Positions 52,176 to 61,788 of a stretch of 64,000 bases of DNA are shown here, one piece after another; position 1 is the first letter of the stretch, and every line of letters starts with the position of its first letter. The DNA comes from Gymnodinialimonas phycosphaerae. Its GTDB lineage: Bacteria; Pseudomonadota; Alphaproteobacteria; Rhodobacterales; Rhodobacteraceae. Position numbers and translations under genes: made by a program. The notes below the pieces were generated by a model that searched no databases, was not told where the DNA came from, and saw only the letters and a list, made by a program, of their open reading frames with translations. The stretch covers positions 3,190,001 through 3,254,000 of the forward strand of contig NZ_JAIMBW010000001.1 of NCBI RefSeq assembly GCF_019195455.1. Reading direction: 5' to 3'.

Positions 52176-52691
52176 ATGTCCGACGCCTCTGCAAACGGCG
52201 ACGCACCACAAGGCGCCGCACCGGAAGCTGCGCCGCAACTTCCCAAGATGCAGATCCTGGGCCAATTCATTCGCGATATGTCGTTTGAAAACGCCGCCGT
52301 GCAAAACGGTGTCGTGGCTCAAGGCCAGCCCGACATTCAGGTTCAGGTCGCACTCGATGCGCGCAAGCGCACGACGGAAAACCAGTACGACGTGATCATG
52401 AAGCTGAAGGTTGACAGCAAGACCAAGGATGAAGAGCCGAAATCCATCTTCCTGATCGAGCTTGAATATGGCGGCGTCTTCCTGATCGAGAATATTCAGG
52501 AGCAGCAGCTGCATCCGTTCCTGATGATCGAATGCCCCCGGATGCTGTTTCCCTATGTGCGCCGCATCATCTCGGACGTGACGCGGGATGGCGGTTATCC
52601 GCCGCTGAACCTCGATCAGATCGATTTCGTGGCGCTGTATCGTCAACAGATCGCCGCGCGTCAGGCGCAGCAGCCGCAAGGCACTGCGTGA
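52176..52691 (+). CDS. secB: Protein-export chaperone SecB
   Basis: SecB keeps preproteins unfolded and hands them to SecA. The 171-residue protein has the family segment LPKMQILGQFIRDMSFENAA at 22-41, then QPDIQVQVALDARKR and a C-terminal LDQIDFVALYRQQ. AAGGAGAACACCCC is a strong ribosome site before ATG 52176. Its stop codon and that of dnaQ lie together in a short hairpin loop. A cytosolic tetramer is expected. Confidence 0.96.
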   Translation: MSDASANGDAPQGAAPEAAPQLPKMQILGQFIRDMSFENAAVQNGVVAQGQPDIQVQVALDARKRTTENQYDVIMKLKVDSKTKDEEPKSIFLIELEYGGVFLIENIQEQQLHPFLMIECPRMLFPYVRRIISDVTRDGGYPPLNLDQIDFVALYRQQIAARQAQQPQGTA

Positions 52692-52702
52692 CCTAGCGCA
52701 GT
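52683..52702. terminator. Hairpin spanning the stops of secB and dnaQ
   Basis: ACTGCG / CGCAGT form a perfect 6-bp stem whose 8-base loop holds the secB TGA and the dnaQ TAG (opposite strand). It may be a weak bidirectional terminator. It is the third convergent pair of this window with such an arrangement. Confidence 0.45.
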
Positions 52703-53388
52703 TTGGACCAGACGGTTTCATCCCCCAAAGCATCGACAAAGGCCGCGTGAGCGGCCTTTTCCATGTCCGTCAGACGGGATGGAAGCGGATTGGGGCGGGG
52801 ACGGGGACGCCAATTGTCATCCTGCTGTTGGGTGACGCTGGATTTGTTCTGCGACAGGGCGAAATCCGGCTGCTTGCCACCCGTCAGCTCAAGGTAAACT
52901 TCGGCAAGGATCTCGGAATCAAGCAATGCACCGTGCTTTTCGCGGGCGGAGTTATCGATCCCGAAGCGGCGGCATAGGGCATCGAGGGATGCAGGAGATC
53001 CGGGGAATTTGCGGCGTGCGATCTTGAGGGTATCAAGCGCCTGCTCAAGGGGCAGAGTGCACTTTCCGGCCCATTCAAGCTCTGCGTTCAAAAAGCGCAT
53101 GTCGAATTCGGCGTTGTGGATCACCAGTTTGGCGTCCCCTACGAAAGCCAGGAAGTCCTCGGCGATTGCTGCGAAAACCGGTTTGTCGGCAAGAAAATCC
53201 TCGCCGATACCGTGCACCTCGAATGCTTCTGTCGGCATGTTCCGCTCGGGTTGGATATATTGATGATAGGTCTTGCCGGTCGGGACCTGGTTGAACACCT
53301 CAACAGCACCGATCTCGACAATTCGGTGGCGCGGATTGTCATAGGGGTTAAGGCCCGTGGTTTCCGTGTCGAGGACGATTTCACGCAT
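52693..53388 (-). CDS. dnaQ: DNA polymerase III epsilon subunit (proofreading exonuclease)
   Basis: DnaQ is the 3'-5' exonuclease of the replicative polymerase. The 231-residue protein has all three exonuclease motifs: ExoI VLDTETTGLNP at residues 4-14, ExoII HNAEFDMRFLNAE, and ExoIII HGALLDSEILAEVYLEL with the DEDDh histidine. The C-terminal tail serves polymerase binding. It lies in the usual block maf-aroE-coaE-dnaQ, three bases after coaE. Confidence 0.96.
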   Translation of the reverse strand: MREIVLDTETTGLNPYDNPRHRIVEIGAVEVFNQVPTGKTYHQYIQPERNMPTEAFEVHGIGEDFLADKPVFAAIAEDFLAFVGDAKLVIHNAEFDMRFLNAELEWAGKCTLPLEQALDTLKIARRKFPGSPASLDALCRRFGIDNSAREKHGALLDSEILAEVYLELTGGKQPDFALSQNKSSVTQQQDDNWRPRPRPNPLPSRLTDMEKAAHAAFVDALGDETVWSKLR

Positions 53389-53391
53389 CTA

Positions 53392-53976
53392 TCATGTGTT
53401 CCTGGTCAGTTCAGACACCAGATGTGCCACGGCTTTACGGGTGCCGTCCAGTGTGTCCGTCTTGATAACATAGGTGGCGCGGGCGCGTTTTTCGGCGTCG
53501 GGCATTTGGCGCGAGAGAAGATCATCAAGGGTATCTGCCGACGTGCCGCGCACAAGGACGCGACGGCGTTGCTCCTCGGGCGAAGTGGTTACGACCAGCG
53601 TCGCATCGCAGGCGGCATCACCGCCCGTCTCAAACAGAAGAGGGATATCAAGGGCGATAAGCGGGGCGTTTGCATGGGCGGCGCGGAACGCGGCACGGTC
53701 ATCGGCGACAAGCGGGTGCACACGGGCTTCGATCTGCTTCAAAAGGCTTGGATCCTGGGCAATGGCGGCGCGCAAAACGGTACGATCGACGGCACCATTC
53801 CGGATGGCATCCGGGATCAGGGCGGCAATCGGTGCGACCGCGGCGCCACCCGCAGCATAGAGCTTGTGCACCGTGGCGTCGGCGTCCCATACCGGGACGC
53901 CCAGATCCCGAAACATTGCCGCCGTCGTGCTTTTTCCCATGCCGATGGAGCCGGTCAGGCCAAGAACGACGCTCAT
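53392..53976 (-). CDS. coaE: Dephospho-CoA kinase
   Basis: CoaE phosphorylates dephospho-CoA in the last step of coenzyme A synthesis. The 194-residue P-loop kinase begins VLGLTGSIGMGKSTTAAMF (Walker A near residues 9-16). WDADATVHKLY, IPLLFETGGDAACDATLVVT and RVLVRGTSADTLDDLLSRQM follow, all typical. It overlaps aroE by ATGA. No unusual feature. Confidence 0.95.
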   Translation of the reverse strand: MSVVLGLTGSIGMGKSTTAAMFRDLGVPVWDADATVHKLYAAGGAAVAPIAALIPDAIRNGAVDRTVLRAAIAQDPSLLKQIEARVHPLVADDRAAFRAAHANAPLIALDIPLLFETGGDAACDATLVVTTSPEEQRRRVLVRGTSADTLDDLLSRQMPDAEKRARATYVIKTDTLDGTRKAVAHLVSELTRNT

Positions 53977-54809
53977 CCCGATAAAACAGCCGTGCGCAGG
54001 TCATCATCAACCATCGGCGTATAGTTGAACCAACGCTCGAACCCCGGAACGGCTTGGTGGAGCAACATGCCGAGGCCGTCGACCGTCTCGCACCCTCGGG
54101 CCGCGGCCTCTTTCAAAAGGTCCGTCTCCAGCGGGGAATAAACGATATCGGTGACAACCGTGGGTGGCGACAGGCGTGAAAGGTCGATGGAGAGGGGGCT
54201 TTGGCCCGTCATACCAAGCGACGTCGTATTCACGATCAAAGCTGCATCGGCGATAAGATCAGGGATATGGGTCCAATCTGTTGGGGAAACGCGGGCACCG
54301 AACTGATCCTTCAGGCCATCTGCACGGGCGCGGGTACGATTGGCCACATACACAACAGGTGCCCCATCAGAGACCAGCGCCGAGACAATTGCCTTGGCCG
54401 CCCCGCCCGAGCCCAGGACGAGCGCGGGCCCCGCTGTTGCGGACCAGCCCGGCAGCGTTTGGCGAATGTTTGAAAGGAACCCCATGCCATCGGTATTGTC
54501 GGCTTGGATCTGCCCCTTTGCGGTAAATGTCAGCGTATTCGCCGCCCCGATCAGGGCTGCGCGGTCCGTCACGGAATCCGCTAGGGAAAGGACCAGCTCT
54601 TTATGGGGAAGGGTCACATTGACGCCCACGAAACCGATGCGTGGCAGCACCCGAAGCGCTTCCGGCAGGTCCGCGTGATTGATGTGGAGCGGGACGTAAT
54701 GGCCCCGCAATCCATAGCGCTTCAGCCAGTGGCCATGGAGGCGCGGCGACAGAGAGTGGGAAATCGGATCACCGATAACGCCAGCGAGGGGGATCGTGTC
54801 TTTGGTCAT
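53973..54809 (-). CDS. aroE: Shikimate dehydrogenase
   Basis: AroE reduces 3-dehydroshikimate with NADPH in aromatic amino acid synthesis. From ATG 54809 it has 278 residues. SHSLSPRLHGHWLKRYGLRG forms the substrate site, GVNVTLPHKELVLSLAD carries the catalytic Lys, and LVLGSGGAAKAIVSAL is the nucleotide-binding loop. The start overlaps the maf stop (ATGA); the extension to 54881 would run through maf. It is part of the maf-aroE-coaE-dnaQ operon. Confidence 0.95.
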   Translation of the reverse strand: MTKDTIPLAGVIGDPISHSLSPRLHGHWLKRYGLRGHYVPLHINHADLPEALRVLPRIGFVGVNVTLPHKELVLSLADSVTDRAALIGAANTLTFTAKGQIQADNTDGMGFLSNIRQTLPGWSATAGPALVLGSGGAAKAIVSALVSDGAPVVYVANRTRARADGLKDQFGARVSPTDWTHIPDLIADAALIVNTTSLGMTGQSPLSIDLSRLSPPTVVTDIVYSPLETDLLKEAAARGCETVDGLGMLLHQAVPGFERWFNYTPMVDDDLRTAVLSG

Positions 54810-55402
54810 GGTACCAGCATCCCGCGCATTCGAAGATAGGACAAGACCTGTAACAAAGGCAGGCCAAGAACGGAAAACCAATCCCCATCGATACGAGAGA
54901 AGAGCTGCGCACCAAGGGCTTCGGCTTGATACGCGCCGACACAGCCCGAAACCTCGGGCCAGGCCTGGTCAAGGTAGACGTCGATTTCGCTATCGGTCAG
55001 CGTATGCATGGACAGCCGTGCTGAGCCCACAGTGCGCCAAACGGGTTTGGCATCCTCATAGATCACGGCTGCTGAATAGAGGTGATGGGTCTGACCAGAG
55101 AGGCGACGAAGATGCTTTGCCGCGTCCTCTCTATCGTTGGGCTTGGCGAAGACTTCACCTCTCAACGCAAGGATCTGGTCCGAGCCAAGCGTAAGAGACG
55201 TCGGCCACTTCTCGGCGGCTTTTCGGGCTTTGAACTCAGCCAAGGCATCGGCGATGTCACGGGGCGAGGCCTGATCTGCCACAAGAGATTGGCGGATGGC
55301 ATCCTCATCGATTCGAACGGGCGATGATTCGAACCGAATGCCCGCATTTTGGAGCATGACGCGCCGTATTGGCGAGGATGAGGCAAGAATGAGGTGAGAC
55401 AT
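54806..55402 (-). CDS. maf: Maf family nucleotide pyrophosphatase
   Basis: Maf proteins hydrolyse non-canonical or modified nucleoside triphosphates and limit cell division when in excess. From ATG 55402 the protein is 198 residues: LILASSSPIRRVMLQNAGI is the conserved N-terminus, VRIDEDAIRQSLV follows, and LGSDQILALRGEVFAKPNDR carries the catalytic Asp. The start faces the 539-base origin-like gap; the longer in-frame extension to 55573 lies in that gap and has no homology. Confidence 0.93.
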   Translation of the reverse strand: MSHLILASSSPIRRVMLQNAGIRFESSPVRIDEDAIRQSLVADQASPRDIADALAEFKARKAAEKWPTSLTLGSDQILALRGEVFAKPNDREDAAKHLRRLSGQTHHLYSAAVIYEDAKPVWRTVGSARLSMHTLTDSEIDVYLDQAWPEVSGCVGAYQAEALGAQLFSRIDGDWFSVLGLPLLQVLSYLRMRGMLVP

Positions 55403-55941
55403 GTTTGGGATAAGTCTGTGGGATTGTTCTGGACGGAGCAGGGGAGGCGTGTTCACAAGCCGCCGAGTTTTGACGGTTTTGACCAATCTGCCAGAGTTCT
55501 CTGGAGATGGCCAAAGGGTTTTGCCCGGGGAAGTTTTGTCTGTGCGACTGCGTTGGAAAGTGGAGTTACTCACTTTTGTCCACAGGTTTTCAGCTGGTTC
55601 TTCTGTCCATGAATATTAGTAAGTTTTTGTTTTTAAACATTTAATATGGTACTCCAGTTGTTAACAGGATTGGTCTGAGTTACCAAGGCGACGCCCAAAT
55701 GTTGGGGGTAACTCGTCAGAAACTGACTTTGACGAGAAATCCAAGGTCCTACTACCAACAACAAGAAAACTTCCTTTTCTTATTTTAATATAGATAGAGG
55801 ACCCGAACGGGCCGAGTTGACAGGACGCAGCCCAGGTCATATCTGCATTCTTGTACTCCATTCGGAGCTACGGCATCATACATAGAAGACACATGAAGCT
55901 TGCGCCATGGCGCTAAGCGGACGTGCACGTTGGATATTTCC
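55403..55941. other. Candidate chromosomal replication origin (oriC) region
   Basis: The longest gene-free stretch of the window, 539 bases between divergent maf and rho. It has AT-rich tracts (55611-55655 and 55760-55795), a DnaA-box-like TTGTCCACA (55576-55584, one mismatch to TTATCCACA) and weaker ones (TTGGGATAA at 55405, TTGTTAACA at 55659). It also has several inverted repeats: GAGTTACC / GGTAACTC (55677-55684, 55707-55714), CCCAA-ATG-TTGGG (55693-55705) and GTCAG-AAA-CTGAC (55716-55728). Genes on both sides point away from it and parAB with parS are 3-6 kb to the right, as near alphaproteobacterial origins. Confidence 0.55.
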
Positions 55942-57213
55942 ATGACAGTAGAAACGCTTCGTCTTGCAGACTTGAAAGCGAAAACCGCCAAAGACCTTTT
56001 GCCGATGGCAGAAGAGCTTGAGATCGAGAACGCCTCCACCATGCGGAAGGGAGACATGATGTTCGAGATCCTCCGAGAGCGGGCCGAGGAAGGTTGGGAG
56101 ATTTCCGGCGATGGCGTGTTGGAGGTTTTGCAGGATGGCTTCGGTTTTCTGAGAAGCCCGGAAGCGAACTACCTGGCGGGTCCAGATGATATTTACGTAT
56201 CGCCTGAAATGATCCGCCAGCATTCCTTGCGTACAGGCGATACGGTCGAGGGCGTGATGTCAGCGCCCAAAGAGAATGAGCGGTATTTTTGCCTGGTCAA
56301 TGTCACGCAGATCAACTTTGGCGATCCGGCGCAGGCAAAGCACAAGGTAGCGTTTGAAAACCTGACGCCGCTCTATCCCGATGAGCGGATGACCATGGAG
56401 ATCGAAGATCCGACGATCAAGGATCGCTCGGCACGGATCATTGACCTGGTGTCTCCGATCGGCAAGGGCCAGCGGAGCTTGATTGTGGCGCCGCCGCGCA
56501 CAGGTAAGACAGTGCTGCTGCAAAATATCGCCCATTCTATCGAGACCAATCACCCCGAGTGTTTCCTGATCGTTCTTCTGATCGACGAGCGCCCGGAAGA
56601 GGTGACGGACATGCAGAGATCCGTTAAGGGCGAGGTGATTTCCTCGACGTTTGACGAGCCTGCGACGCGTCACGTGGCGGTGTCTGAAATGGTGATCGAG
56701 AAAGCCAAGCGATTGGTGGAACATAAGCGGGATGTTGTGATCTTGCTTGATTCGATCACGCGTTTAGGCCGCGCGTTCAACACCGTGGTGCCGTCGTCCG
56801 GCAAGGTTTTGACCGGTGGTGTGGATGCGAACGCCCTGCAACGGCCGAAGCGTTTCTTTGGTGCGGCGCGGAATATCGAAGAAGGTGGCTCGCTCACGAT
56901 CATCGCGACGGCTTTGATTGATACCGGTAGCCGGATGGACGAAGTGATCTTCGAAGAATTCAAGGGCACCGGCAACAGCGAGATCGTTCTTGATCGCAAG
57001 ATTGCAGACAAGCGCGTGTATCCGGCGATGGATATCCTTAAGTCTGGTACTCGGAAAGAAGATCTGTTGGTCGACAAGGGTGATTTGCAGAAGACATTTG
57101 TGTTGCGGCGGATCCTGAACCCGATGGGGACGACGGATGCGATCGAATTTCTGATTTCGAAGTTGAAACAGACCAAGACGAACGCGGAATTCTTCGATTC
57201 CATGAACACCTGA
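55942..57213 (+). CDS. rho: Transcription termination factor Rho
   Basis: Rho is the hexameric RNA helicase that ends transcription. From ATG 55942 it has 423 residues: an N-terminal Rho-N domain ([20 protein letters not shown]), the RNA-binding cold-shock domain with [21 protein letters not shown], Walker [12 protein letters not shown] near 178-188, and the Q/R loops around [20 protein letters not shown]. The ORF can be extended to 55900, but homology begins at [11 protein letters not shown]. Only a weak ribosome site is seen. It is the first gene to the right of the candidate origin. Confidence 0.96.
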   Translation: MTVETLRLADLKAKTAKDLLPMAEELEIENASTMRKGDMMFEILRERAEEGWEISGDGVLEVLQDGFGFLRSPEANYLAGPDDIYVSPEMIRQHSLRTGDTVEGVMSAPKENERYFCLVNVTQINFGDPAQAKHKVAFENLTPLYPDERMTMEIEDPTIKDRSARIIDLVSPIGKGQRSLIVAPPRTGKTVLLQNIAHSIETNHPECFLIVLLIDERPEEVTDMQRSVKGEVISSTFDEPATRHVAVSEMVIEKAKRLVEHKRDVVILLDSITRLGRAFNTVVPSSGKVLTGGVDANALQRPKRFFGAARNIEEGGSLTIIATALIDTGSRMDEVIFEEFKGTGNSEIVLDRKIADKRVYPAMDILKSGTRKEDLLVDKGDLQKTFVLRRILNPMGTTDAIEFLISKLKQTKTNAEFFDSMNT

Positions 57214-57223
57214 GGGGTGCGCC

Positions 57224-58498
57224 GTGCAGACGATTTTCGCTCTGGCAACGGCCCGGGGGAAAGCGGGTGTTGCGGTAATTCGGATATCGGGGCCTGACGC
57301 CTTCGACGTGGGGCGCCGTCTTGTGGTGTCCTTGCCGAGGCCAGGCCAGTTTCGGCTACGCGATGTCTTATCGGCCACCGGTGAAGTGGTGGACCGCGGC
57401 TTGGTGTTGGCCTTTAGGGCGCCTGGAAGTTTTACCGGAGAGGATGTGGTCGAACTGCAATTGCATGGGAGTGTCGCAGTTGTTCGTGCCGTAGAGGATG
57501 CGATCCGCGCGACGGGTTTGGCGCGCATGGCCGAACCGGGAGAGTTTACGCAGCGCGCCCTTCTCAACGACATGCTGGATCTGACCCAGGTAGAAGGCTT
57601 GGGAAGGCTCATTGACGCCGAAACAGAAGCGCAACGCAAGTTGGCTCAGGCGAGTTTTGACGGAGGCTTGTCCAAAGAAGCGGAAGCATGGCGGGCGTCT
57701 TTGATCCGCGCTGCGGCGTTGTTGGAGGCCTCGATCGATTTTGTGGATGAGGATGTTCCGGTCGATGTGATACCGGAGGTTCTGGCACTTCTGGAAGGGT
57801 TGCGATCACAGTTCCAGCAAGAGGCCTTGGGAGCGGTCGTGGCTGAACGTCTGGGTGCTGGGTTCGAAGTTGCCATTATTGGCGCGCCAAATGCTGGAAA
57901 ATCGACGTTGCTGAATGCCTTGGCCGGCCGCGATATCGCCATAACGTCTGAGATCGCAGGAACAACGCGGGATGTGATCGAAGCCCGGTTGGATGTTTCT
58001 GGTTTGCCAGTGACTTTCCTTGATACGGCCGGCTTGCGCGACACCGATGACGTTGTGGAGAAGATAGGTGTGGATCGTGCTGTCGGGCGGGCTTTGGGTG
58101 CGGATCTGAGAATCCTTTTGGAGACAGACGATTGGCTGGAACCAGCTGCGTTAGCAGGGAAGATCGATTTTCGATATCGGGCGAAATCTGATCAGGGAGG
58201 CGGTGTCTCCGGCCTTACGGGCGTCGGCATTGATGTTTTGATTACCGACGTCGAGCAAAGTCTTGTAGAGCGGATGGCGATGGTGCGCTCGACAGTTACG
58301 GAACGTCAGCGGGAGGGGATGGAGCGCGCGCGACACGCTCTTGAAATGGCGCTAGGGGTTTTGTGTTCTAGCGGAGAGTTGGAATTGGCGGCGGAACATG
58401 TCCGTGATGCGCAGCGCTCGCTTGACTCGGTGATCGGGCGCGTGGATGTAGAAAACGTCTTGGGCGAAATCTTCTCCCGTTTCTGTATCGGGAAGTAG
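57224..58498 (+). CDS. mnmE: tRNA modification GTPase MnmE
   Basis: MnmE with MnmG makes the (carboxymethyl)aminomethyl modification at wobble U34. It starts with GTG 57224, served by GAGGGG. The 424-residue protein has the folate-binding N-terminus ([20 protein letters not shown]) and a G domain with GAPNAGKST (220-228) and DTAGLRDT. The C-terminal CIGK (421-424) includes the functional cysteine. It is 10 bases after rho and two bases before mnmG. Confidence 0.96.
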   Translation: MQTIFALATARGKAGVAVIRISGPDAFDVGRRLVVSLPRPGQFRLRDVLSATGEVVDRGLVLAFRAPGSFTGEDVVELQLHGSVAVVRAVEDAIRATGLARMAEPGEFTQRALLNDMLDLTQVEGLGRLIDAETEAQRKLAQASFDGGLSKEAEAWRASLIRAAALLEASIDFVDEDVPVDVIPEVLALLEGLRSQFQQEALGAVVAERLGAGFEVAIIGAPNAGKSTLLNALAGRDIAITSEIAGTTRDVIEARLDVSGLPVTFLDTAGLRDTDDVVEKIGVDRAVGRALGADLRILLETDDWLEPAALAGKIDFRYRAKSDQGGGVSGLTGVGIDVLITDVEQSLVERMAMVRSTVTERQREGMERARHALEMALGVLCSSGELELAAEHVRDAQRSLDSVIGRVDVENVLGEIFSRFCIGK

Positions 58499-58501
58499 GA
58501 G

Positions 58502-58517
58502 TGTTTCACGTGAAACA
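58502..58517. promoter_or_regulatory. parS site at the start of mnmG
   Basis: TGTTTCACGTGAAACA is a perfect match to the bacterial parS consensus bound by ParB. It spans the mnmG ribosome-site/start region and encodes the first residues of the protein. The parAB genes are 2.5 kb to the right. Confidence 0.93.
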
Positions 58518-60375
58518 TCCAGATTACGATGTGATCATAGTTGGCGGCGGACATGCGGGCGTTGAGGCTGCGGATGCTGCGTGTCGTGCTGGGGCACGGA
58601 CTGCTTTGGTCACACTGCGCAAGGACGATCTGGGTGTAATGTCGTGCAACCCCGCGATTGGCGGGCTTGGTAAAGGCCACTTGGTGCGCGAGATCGACGC
58701 GCTTGGCGGCGTCATGGGTTTGGCAGCGGATGCGTCGGGTATTCAATATCGGCTGTTGAACCGCAAGAAGGGCGCCGCCGTCCAGGGGCCGCGAACGCAA
58801 TCTGACAGAGAGTTGTACAAAGCCGCCATCCAAAGCCACGTAGGTAGAATTGAATCTTTAAGCGTTGTTGGGGGTGAGGTTTCTGATCTTGTCATGACAT
58901 CAGGCGCGGTGGCAGGAGTGGTGTTGTCAGACGGACAAGAGATAGCTGCGCGGGCTGTTGTCTTGACAACCGGCACGTTCTTGCGTGGCGTCATCCACAT
59001 TGGCGACAAGTCCCTATCCGGCGGGCGCTTCGGTGCCAATCCCGCGGTAAAGCTGGCAGAGCGTCTGGGAGAGTTGGATCTGCCACTTGGGCGTCTAAAG
59101 ACCGGCACCCCGCCGAGGTTAGCGGGAAGAACGATCAATTGGGATTGCCTGGAGACGCAACCTGCCGATGCAGACCCGGTATTCTTTTCCTTTTTGACAA
59201 CGCGCACGCAGGCTCGGCAAGTCGCGTGCGGGATTACGCACACGAACCCGGTGACCCATGATATCATTGAGAAAAACCTGGCTCGCTCGGCGATGTACGG
59301 TGGTCATATCGAGGGCGTTGGTCCGCGCTACTGTCCTTCAATTGAAGACAAGATCGTCAGATTCGCTGATAAATCTTCGCATCAAATCTTTCTTGAGCCG
59401 GAAGGGCTATCGTCGGACGTGATTTATCCGAATGGTATTTCGACGTCTCTACCAATGGATGTGCAGCTGGATTATGTGCATTCCATCAAGGGCTTGGAGC
59501 ACGCAGAGATCCTTCAGCCCGGTTACGCGATTGAGTATGACTATATCGACCCAACGTGCTTGAATGATCGTCTGGGGCTACAGGATTACCCTGGCCTCTT
59601 TCTCGCCGGGCAGATCAATGGGACGACCGGATATGAAGAAGCCGCGGCGCAAGGTCTGGTGGCGGGCCTCAACGCGGCGTTCAGGGCGCTCGACAAGGAG
59701 GGTATCACCTTCAGTCGGCGGGATTCCTACATTGGTGTTTTGATTGATGATCTTGTCACCCGCGGTGTGTCAGAGCCGTACCGCATGTTCACATCCCGCG
59801 CTGAGTATCGCTTGTCCCTTCGCGCAGATAACGCGGACCAAAGGCTCTCACCCTTGGCGGCGAATCTTGATCTTCTTTCAGACGAGCGATTGGCAGCTTT
59901 CGACGAAAAAATGGCACGGCTGGCATCTGGTCAGGCTATTCTAGACGAAATGCGTGTCACGCCGAAGCAAGCGACATCCGCTGGTATGGGGGTCAATCCG
60001 GACGGAAAGAAGCGCTCAGGGTCAGAGCTGCTCGCGTTTCCATCGGTTGCGCTGAGTGATCTGGTTTCGCTAGAGCCGTCGCTTGGAGACATTGATGACG
60101 CAACGGCGAAACAGCTGAAGATTGAGGCAACTTATGCCGTGTACATTGAACGCCAGAATAGAGATGCAGTCGCGTTGAAAAGAGATGAGGCGAAGCCAAT
60201 TCCAGCTGATTTCCCGTATGATTCGGTTGTCGGCCTGTCCAATGAACTCCGGTCCAAGCTTTCTCGGGTTCGCCCGACTTCTCTCGGGCAGGCGGGGCGT
60301 ATTGACGGCATGACGCCGGCGGCTCTCGCTTTGATCCTTACGAAACTGCGGCAGCTTCAACGGCTTTCGGCATGA
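58510..60375 (+). CDS. mnmG: tRNA uridine 5-carboxymethylaminomethyl modification enzyme MnmG
   Basis: MnmG (GidA) is the FAD/NADH partner of MnmE in wobble uridine modification. I start at GTG 58510, eight bases after AGGAG (58497-58501), giving 621 residues; GTG 58501 is often used but overlaps that site. The protein has [40 protein letters not shown] and the C-terminal LNLYIG-independent segment [21 protein letters not shown] parS site overlaps the first codons. The stop overlaps the rsmG start. Confidence 0.94.
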   Translation: MKHPDYDVIIVGGGHAGVEAADAACRAGARTALVTLRKDDLGVMSCNPAIGGLGKGHLVREIDALGGVMGLAADASGIQYRLLNRKKGAAVQGPRTQSDRELYKAAIQSHVGRIESLSVVGGEVSDLVMTSGAVAGVVLSDGQEIAARAVVLTTGTFLRGVIHIGDKSLSGGRFGANPAVKLAERLGELDLPLGRLKTGTPPRLAGRTINWDCLETQPADADPVFFSFLTTRTQARQVACGITHTNPVTHDIIEKNLARSAMYGGHIEGVGPRYCPSIEDKIVRFADKSSHQIFLEPEGLSSDVIYPNGISTSLPMDVQLDYVHSIKGLEHAEILQPGYAIEYDYIDPTCLNDRLGLQDYPGLFLAGQINGTTGYEEAAAQGLVAGLNAAFRALDKEGITFSRRDSYIGVLIDDLVTRGVSEPYRMFTSRAEYRLSLRADNADQRLSPLAANLDLLSDERLAAFDEKMARLASGQAILDEMRVTPKQATSAGMGVNPDGKKRSGSELLAFPSVALSDLVSLEPSLGDIDDATAKQLKIEATYAVYIERQNRDAVALKRDEAKPIPADFPYDSVVGLSNELRSKLSRVRPTSLGQAGRIDGMTPAALALILTKLRQLQRLSA

Positions 60376-61007
60376 ATGCCGACCACGCAAAAGCTTGGAT
60401 CGCTGCACGTGTTTCACGTGAAACAATGGAGCGATTGGAGCTTTTCCTCACGCTTCTCCATCATTGGCAGAAGACAATCAATCTTGTCGCACCATCAACG
60501 CTTGATGCAGCGTGGAGTCGCCATTTTCTTGATTCAGCACAAATTTATGATCTTGCTCCGCAGGACGCGACTCGATGGTTGGATCTCGGATCCGGCGGCG
60601 GATTCCCGGGGCTTGTCGTGGCAACCCTCGCACGGGAAACACGGCCAGACCTCTCGGTCACTTTGGTGGAAAGCGACATTCGAAAATGCGGCTTCATGCG
60701 AGAAGCCGCAAGAAAGATGGATGTTCCCGTCAAGATTCTGACACGGCGTATTGCAGACATTCCACCTCAAGCAGCCGACGTGATTTCTGCCCGAGCGCTG
60801 AGCAGTCTTTCAAACCTTATCGATCACGCAAAGCCGCATATGACGCAAAACACCTGTCTTCTGTTTCCAAAGGGAAGCTCCTACAAGGCAGAGCTTGAAA
60901 CCTTGTCCGATGACTGGCAAATCAAGGGTGAAACCATTGCCAGCTTGACGGATCCGGATGCAGTCGTACTCCGCTTTCAAGGCGTAAATACTCGGAAAGA
61001 GTGCTAA
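60372..61007 (+). CDS. rsmG: 16S rRNA (guanine527-N7)-methyltransferase RsmG
   Basis: RsmG (GidB) methylates G527 of 16S rRNA; its loss gives low-level streptomycin resistance. The 211-residue protein has the SAM motif [20 protein letters not shown] near residues 68-87 and an [17 protein letters not shown] segment. The early residues [11 protein letters not shown] are encoded by a perfect parS site. It overlaps mnmG by ATGA and ends one base before the parA start codon. Confidence 0.95.
   Translation: MNADHAKAWIAARVSRETMERLELFLTLLHHWQKTINLVAPSTLDAAWSRHFLDSAQIYDLAPQDATRWLDLGSGGGFPGLVVATLARETRPDLSVTLVESDIRKCGFMREAARKMDVPVKILTRRIADIPPQAADVISARALSSLSNLIDHAKPHMTQNTCLLFPKGSSYKAELETLSDDWQIKGETIASLTDPDAVVLRFQGVNTRKEC
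60410..60425. promoter_or_regulatory. parS site inside rsmG
   Basis: A second perfect TGTTTCACGTGAAACA, inside codons 13-18 of rsmG and 1.9 kb from the first. Its translation VSRET appears conserved because the DNA site is selected. Confidence 0.93.
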
Positions 61008-61008
61008 A

Positions 61009-61788
61009 ATGCGGGTTGTGTCGATCACTAATCAAAAAGGCGGCGTGGGCAAAACGACCACGGCAATCAATCTCGGGGCTGCTCTGGCGGCCCGGGGAAA
61101 ATCGGTGCTTATTGCCGACCTTGATCCACAGGGAAATGCATCCACTGGCTTAGGCATTGATGCAGGCGCACGTGGACGTACAACCTATGATCTTCTGATT
61201 GACGGCGCCGCGCTGGAAGATGTCGCGATTGCAACCGAGGTGGAGAATCTTTCGATCGCACCTGCAACAACGGACCTCAGCTCTACGGATGTAGAGCTTG
61301 GACAACGCGACAATCGCGTTTTTTTGCTGAAAGATGCCCTCAAACAGTCGAGCAAGACCTATGACTACGTACTTATCGATTGCCCGCCGTCGCTCAGCCT
61401 TCTAACGCTCAACGCCTTGGTTGCCTCGGACTCCATTCTAGTGCCGCTTCAGGCAGAATTCTTTGCGCTTGAAGGCCTGTCACAGCTTATGCTGACCGTC
61501 AGGGAAGTCCGCGAAACCGCGAACCCTTCGCTCCGTATTGAGGGTGTCGTTCTAACGATGCATGACGCGCGAAATCGTCTTAGCCGACAGGTCGAGGATG
61601 ACGCCCGCGCCAACCTTGGGGACCTCGTGTTCAAAACGATGATTCCCCGCAACGTGCGCCTGAGCGAGGCACCATCTTTTGCCATGCCTGCTATTGCATA
61701 TGATCCCATGTCAAAAGGCAGCCAGGCCTATCTGGATCTAGCGCAAGAGCTGATTGATCGCGAAGTTCAGACCATGGAGATGTCATAA
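61009..61788 (+). CDS. parA: Chromosome partitioning ATPase ParA
   Basis: ParA (Soj) is a Walker-type ATPase that moves ParB-parS complexes along the nucleoid. The 259-residue protein begins MRVVSITNQKGGVGKTTTAI with the deviant Walker A at 9-17. DLDPQGNASTGLG follows, then VLIDCPPSLSLLTLNAL. No N-terminal DNA-binding extension is present, as usual for chromosomal ParA. It starts one base after rsmG and shares TAATG with parB. Confidence 0.96.
   Translation: MRVVSITNQKGGVGKTTTAINLGAALAARGKSVLIADLDPQGNASTGLGIDAGARGRTTYDLLIDGAALEDVAIATEVENLSIAPATTDLSSTDVELGQRDNRVFLLKDALKQSSKTYDYVLIDCPPSLSLLTLNALVASDSILVPLQAEFFALEGLSQLMLTVREVRETANPSLRIEGVVLTMHDARNRLSRQVEDDARANLGDLVFKTMIPRNVRLSEAPSFAMPAIAYDPMSKGSQAYLDLAQELIDREVQTMEMS

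Noticed and set aside
55631..55645. CtrA-like site TTAA-N-TTAA in the origin candidate
   Set aside because: The spacing is 4 bases, not the 7 bases of the CtrA consensus, so it is more likely part of an AT-rich unwinding element.
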